Source: Vibrio profundi (GTDB lineage: Bacteria; Pseudomonadota; Gammaproteobacteria; Enterobacterales; Vibrionaceae). Taken from it: DNA of 64,000 bases. How positions within the stretch are numbered: position 1 is the stretch's first letter; the number at the start of each line of letters is the position of its first letter. A model generated the notes under the pieces. It was given only the letters and a program-made list of their open reading frames with translations, did not search any database and was not told the origin of the DNA. The stretch spans positions 62,001 to 126,000 of the forward strand of contig NZ_RZIS01000003.1 of the NCBI RefSeq assembly GCF_005281835.1. The letters run 5' to 3'. The translations under genes were made by a program, and so were the position numbers. Of the stretch, positions 63,014 to 64,000 are shown one piece after another.

Positions 63014-63940
63014 ATGAATAAGGATTATTCAAGAAACTTAGTCGGGTATGGCCCAAATCCACCACACCCTAAATGGCCAGGTAATGCGCGAGTCGCGGTT
63101 TCGTTTGTATTGAACTACGAAGAGGGCGGTGAGCGTTGTCTATTACATGGTGATGATGAATCAGAAGCGTTTCTGTCTGAAATTCCTTCTGCGCAGCCTA
63201 TTAAAGGCGAACGTCACATCAGCATGGAATCAATTTACGAGTACGGCAGCCGAGCTGGTGTATGGCGCATACTTCGTTTGTTCGATGAATACGAGATCCC
63301 TCTAACTGTCTTTGCGGTTGCGATGGCAATTGAGCGTCACCCAGACGTAGCGCAAGCAATGGTAGAAGCGGGGCACGAAATCTGTAGTCACGGTTATCGC
63401 TGGATCGATTACCAATATATGGATGAGTCTGAAGAACGCGATCACATGACTAAAGCGATTGAGATCATCCAAGAAATTACAGGTCAACGCCCACAAGGTT
63501 GGTACACAGGCCGTACTGGTCCAAATACTCGCCGCTTGGTGGCTGAAGAAGGTGGTTTCCTTTACGACTCTGATGCGTATGACGATGATCTACCCTATTG
63601 GCACACCGAAACTGGTCAACCTCAATTGGTGATCCCATACACCCTAGATGTAAACGATATGCGTTTTTCAACGGTGCAAGGTTTTAACTCAGGTGAGCAA
63701 TTCTTCCAATACCTAAAAGACACGTTCGATACCTTGTATTTAGAAGGTGAGACTGCGCCGAAAATGATGTCGGTTGGTTTGCACTGTCGTTTGATTGGTC
63801 GTCCTGGTCGTATCGCGGCACTAAGACGTTTCTTAGATTACGTAAAACAGCATGAAAGCGTATGGCTGTGTCGCCGAATTGATATCGCGAATCACTGGCA
63901 CGAGCATCACCCGTACCAAGCAAATACAGATAAAAAATAA
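63014..63940 (+). CDS. puuE: Allantoinase PuuE (polysaccharide-deacetylase fold)
   Basis: A 308-residue metal-independent or weakly metal-dependent allantoinase of the polysaccharide deacetylase family. Opening NLVGYGPNPPHPKWPGNARVAVSFVLNYEEGGE, then EICSHGYRWIDYQYMD, GWYTGRTGPNTRRLVAEEGGF and SVGLHCRLIGRPGRIAALRRF. These are diagnostic of PuuE and distinguish it from NodB-like deacetylases. It opens the ring of allantoin to allantoate. The next gene starts 43 bases on and is probably uraD. Confidence 0.94.
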   Translation: MNKDYSRNLVGYGPNPPHPKWPGNARVAVSFVLNYEEGGERCLLHGDDESEAFLSEIPSAQPIKGERHISMESIYEYGSRAGVWRILRLFDEYEIPLTVFAVAMAIERHPDVAQAMVEAGHEICSHGYRWIDYQYMDESEERDHMTKAIEIIQEITGQRPQGWYTGRTGPNTRRLVAEEGGFLYDSDAYDDDLPYWHTETGQPQLVIPYTLDVNDMRFSTVQGFNSGEQFFQYLKDTFDTLYLEGETAPKMMSVGLHCRLIGRPGRIAALRRFLDYVKQHESVWLCRRIDIANHWHEHHPYQANTDKK

Positions 63941-63982
63941 CCATTAATAACCAGCAATACACTAGCAGCAAGGAGGCTTCAC

Positions 63983-64000
63983 GTGACTGAATTTAGATCA
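63983..64000 (+). CDS. First codons of next gene, probably OHCU decarboxylase (uraD)
   Basis: AAGGAGG at 63970-63976, six bases before a GTG, opens a frame MTEFRS that runs off the window. In purine clusters puuE is often followed by uraD, whose product decarboxylates OHCU from UraH to allantoin. Only six codons are seen, so the identity rests on context. Confidence 0.4.

Noticed and set aside
1..64000. CRISPR arrays, insertion sequences, integrons, tRNA or rRNA genes
   Set aside because: No regularly spaced repeats, transposase frames, attC-like series or recognisable RNA gene sequences were seen by eye; a tRNAscan or ISfinder run was not possible.

Overview
The window looks like part of a Vibrio genome, probably the second chromosome of a Splendidus-clade or related marine species. 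The reasons are moderate-to-low G+C, a gene repertoire typical of vibrios (tryptophanase, many LysR and TRAP genes, an HD-GYP protein, chemotaxis receptors, secreted amylase), and several proteins whose closest remembered relatives are vibrio proteins. This is judged by reading, not by a database search. I saw no rRNA, tRNA, insertion sequence, integrase or CRISPR array. Most convergent gene pairs are separated by clear hairpin terminators.

Layout. 1-1.5 kb: a cut-off lipoprotein and a secreted protein of unknown function. 2.1-4.1 kb: an RstA/RstB-like two-component system behind a promoter rich in repeats. 4.2-7.6 kb: a three-gene PTS of the ascorbate (SgaT/UlaA) type, facing a LacI-family regulator across three operator-like palindromes. 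7.8-13.7 kb: single genes (solute-binding-like protein, acetyltransferase, tandem-HD HD-GYP protein, DUF2057 protein, MDR oxidoreductase with divergent LysR). 13.8-15.5 kb: tryptophanase behind an unusual tnaC-type leader peptide. 15.6-20.8 kb: chemoreceptor and binding proteins, then an aldehyde dehydrogenase. 20.9-30.4 kb: a catabolic cluster (KDPG aldolase, KDG kinase, RidA, N-acyl-D-amino-acid deacylase-like protein, RpiR regulator, D-serine-deaminase-like PLP enzyme, TRAP transporter) that fits uptake and breakdown of N-acetyl-D-glucosaminate or D-glucosaminate, i.e. oxidised chitin monomer. 30.5-42.6 kb: YgjV, a NupC transporter behind a structured leader with its own small peptide, a secreted alpha-amylase, LysR, DoxX, DHH phosphoesterase, an outer-membrane barrel plus lipoprotein, and an EamA exporter with its MarR regulator.

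42.8-64 kb is a purine/ureide-to-glyoxylate region: glcG-like, aceB, gcl, hyi, glxR, glycerate kinase and a RutR-like TetR regulator; then a lipoprotein amidohydrolase, an 8-oxoguanine-deaminase-like enzyme, two nucleobase permeases, uraH, puuE and the first codons of a probable uraD. Purines are deaminated and oxidised to ureides; ureides give glyoxylate, which Gcl, GlxR and glycerate kinase turn into 2-phosphoglycerate and AceB turns into malate. A palindrome, ATTGTATACAAT, stands perfectly conserved before both gcl and puuE, with near matches before aceB, the guanine/hypoxanthine-type permease and uraH. This points to one shared repressor encoded elsewhere.

The most unusual item sits inside that region. 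At 51.5-55.3 kb is a secreted two-gene unit whose first product resembles the XaxA/YaxA subunit of binary alpha-helical pore-forming toxins. The second product is a much larger signal-peptide-bearing protein with a beta-rich head, a long helical middle with a hydrophobic stretch, and a beta-rich tail. It may be an undescribed partner subunit.
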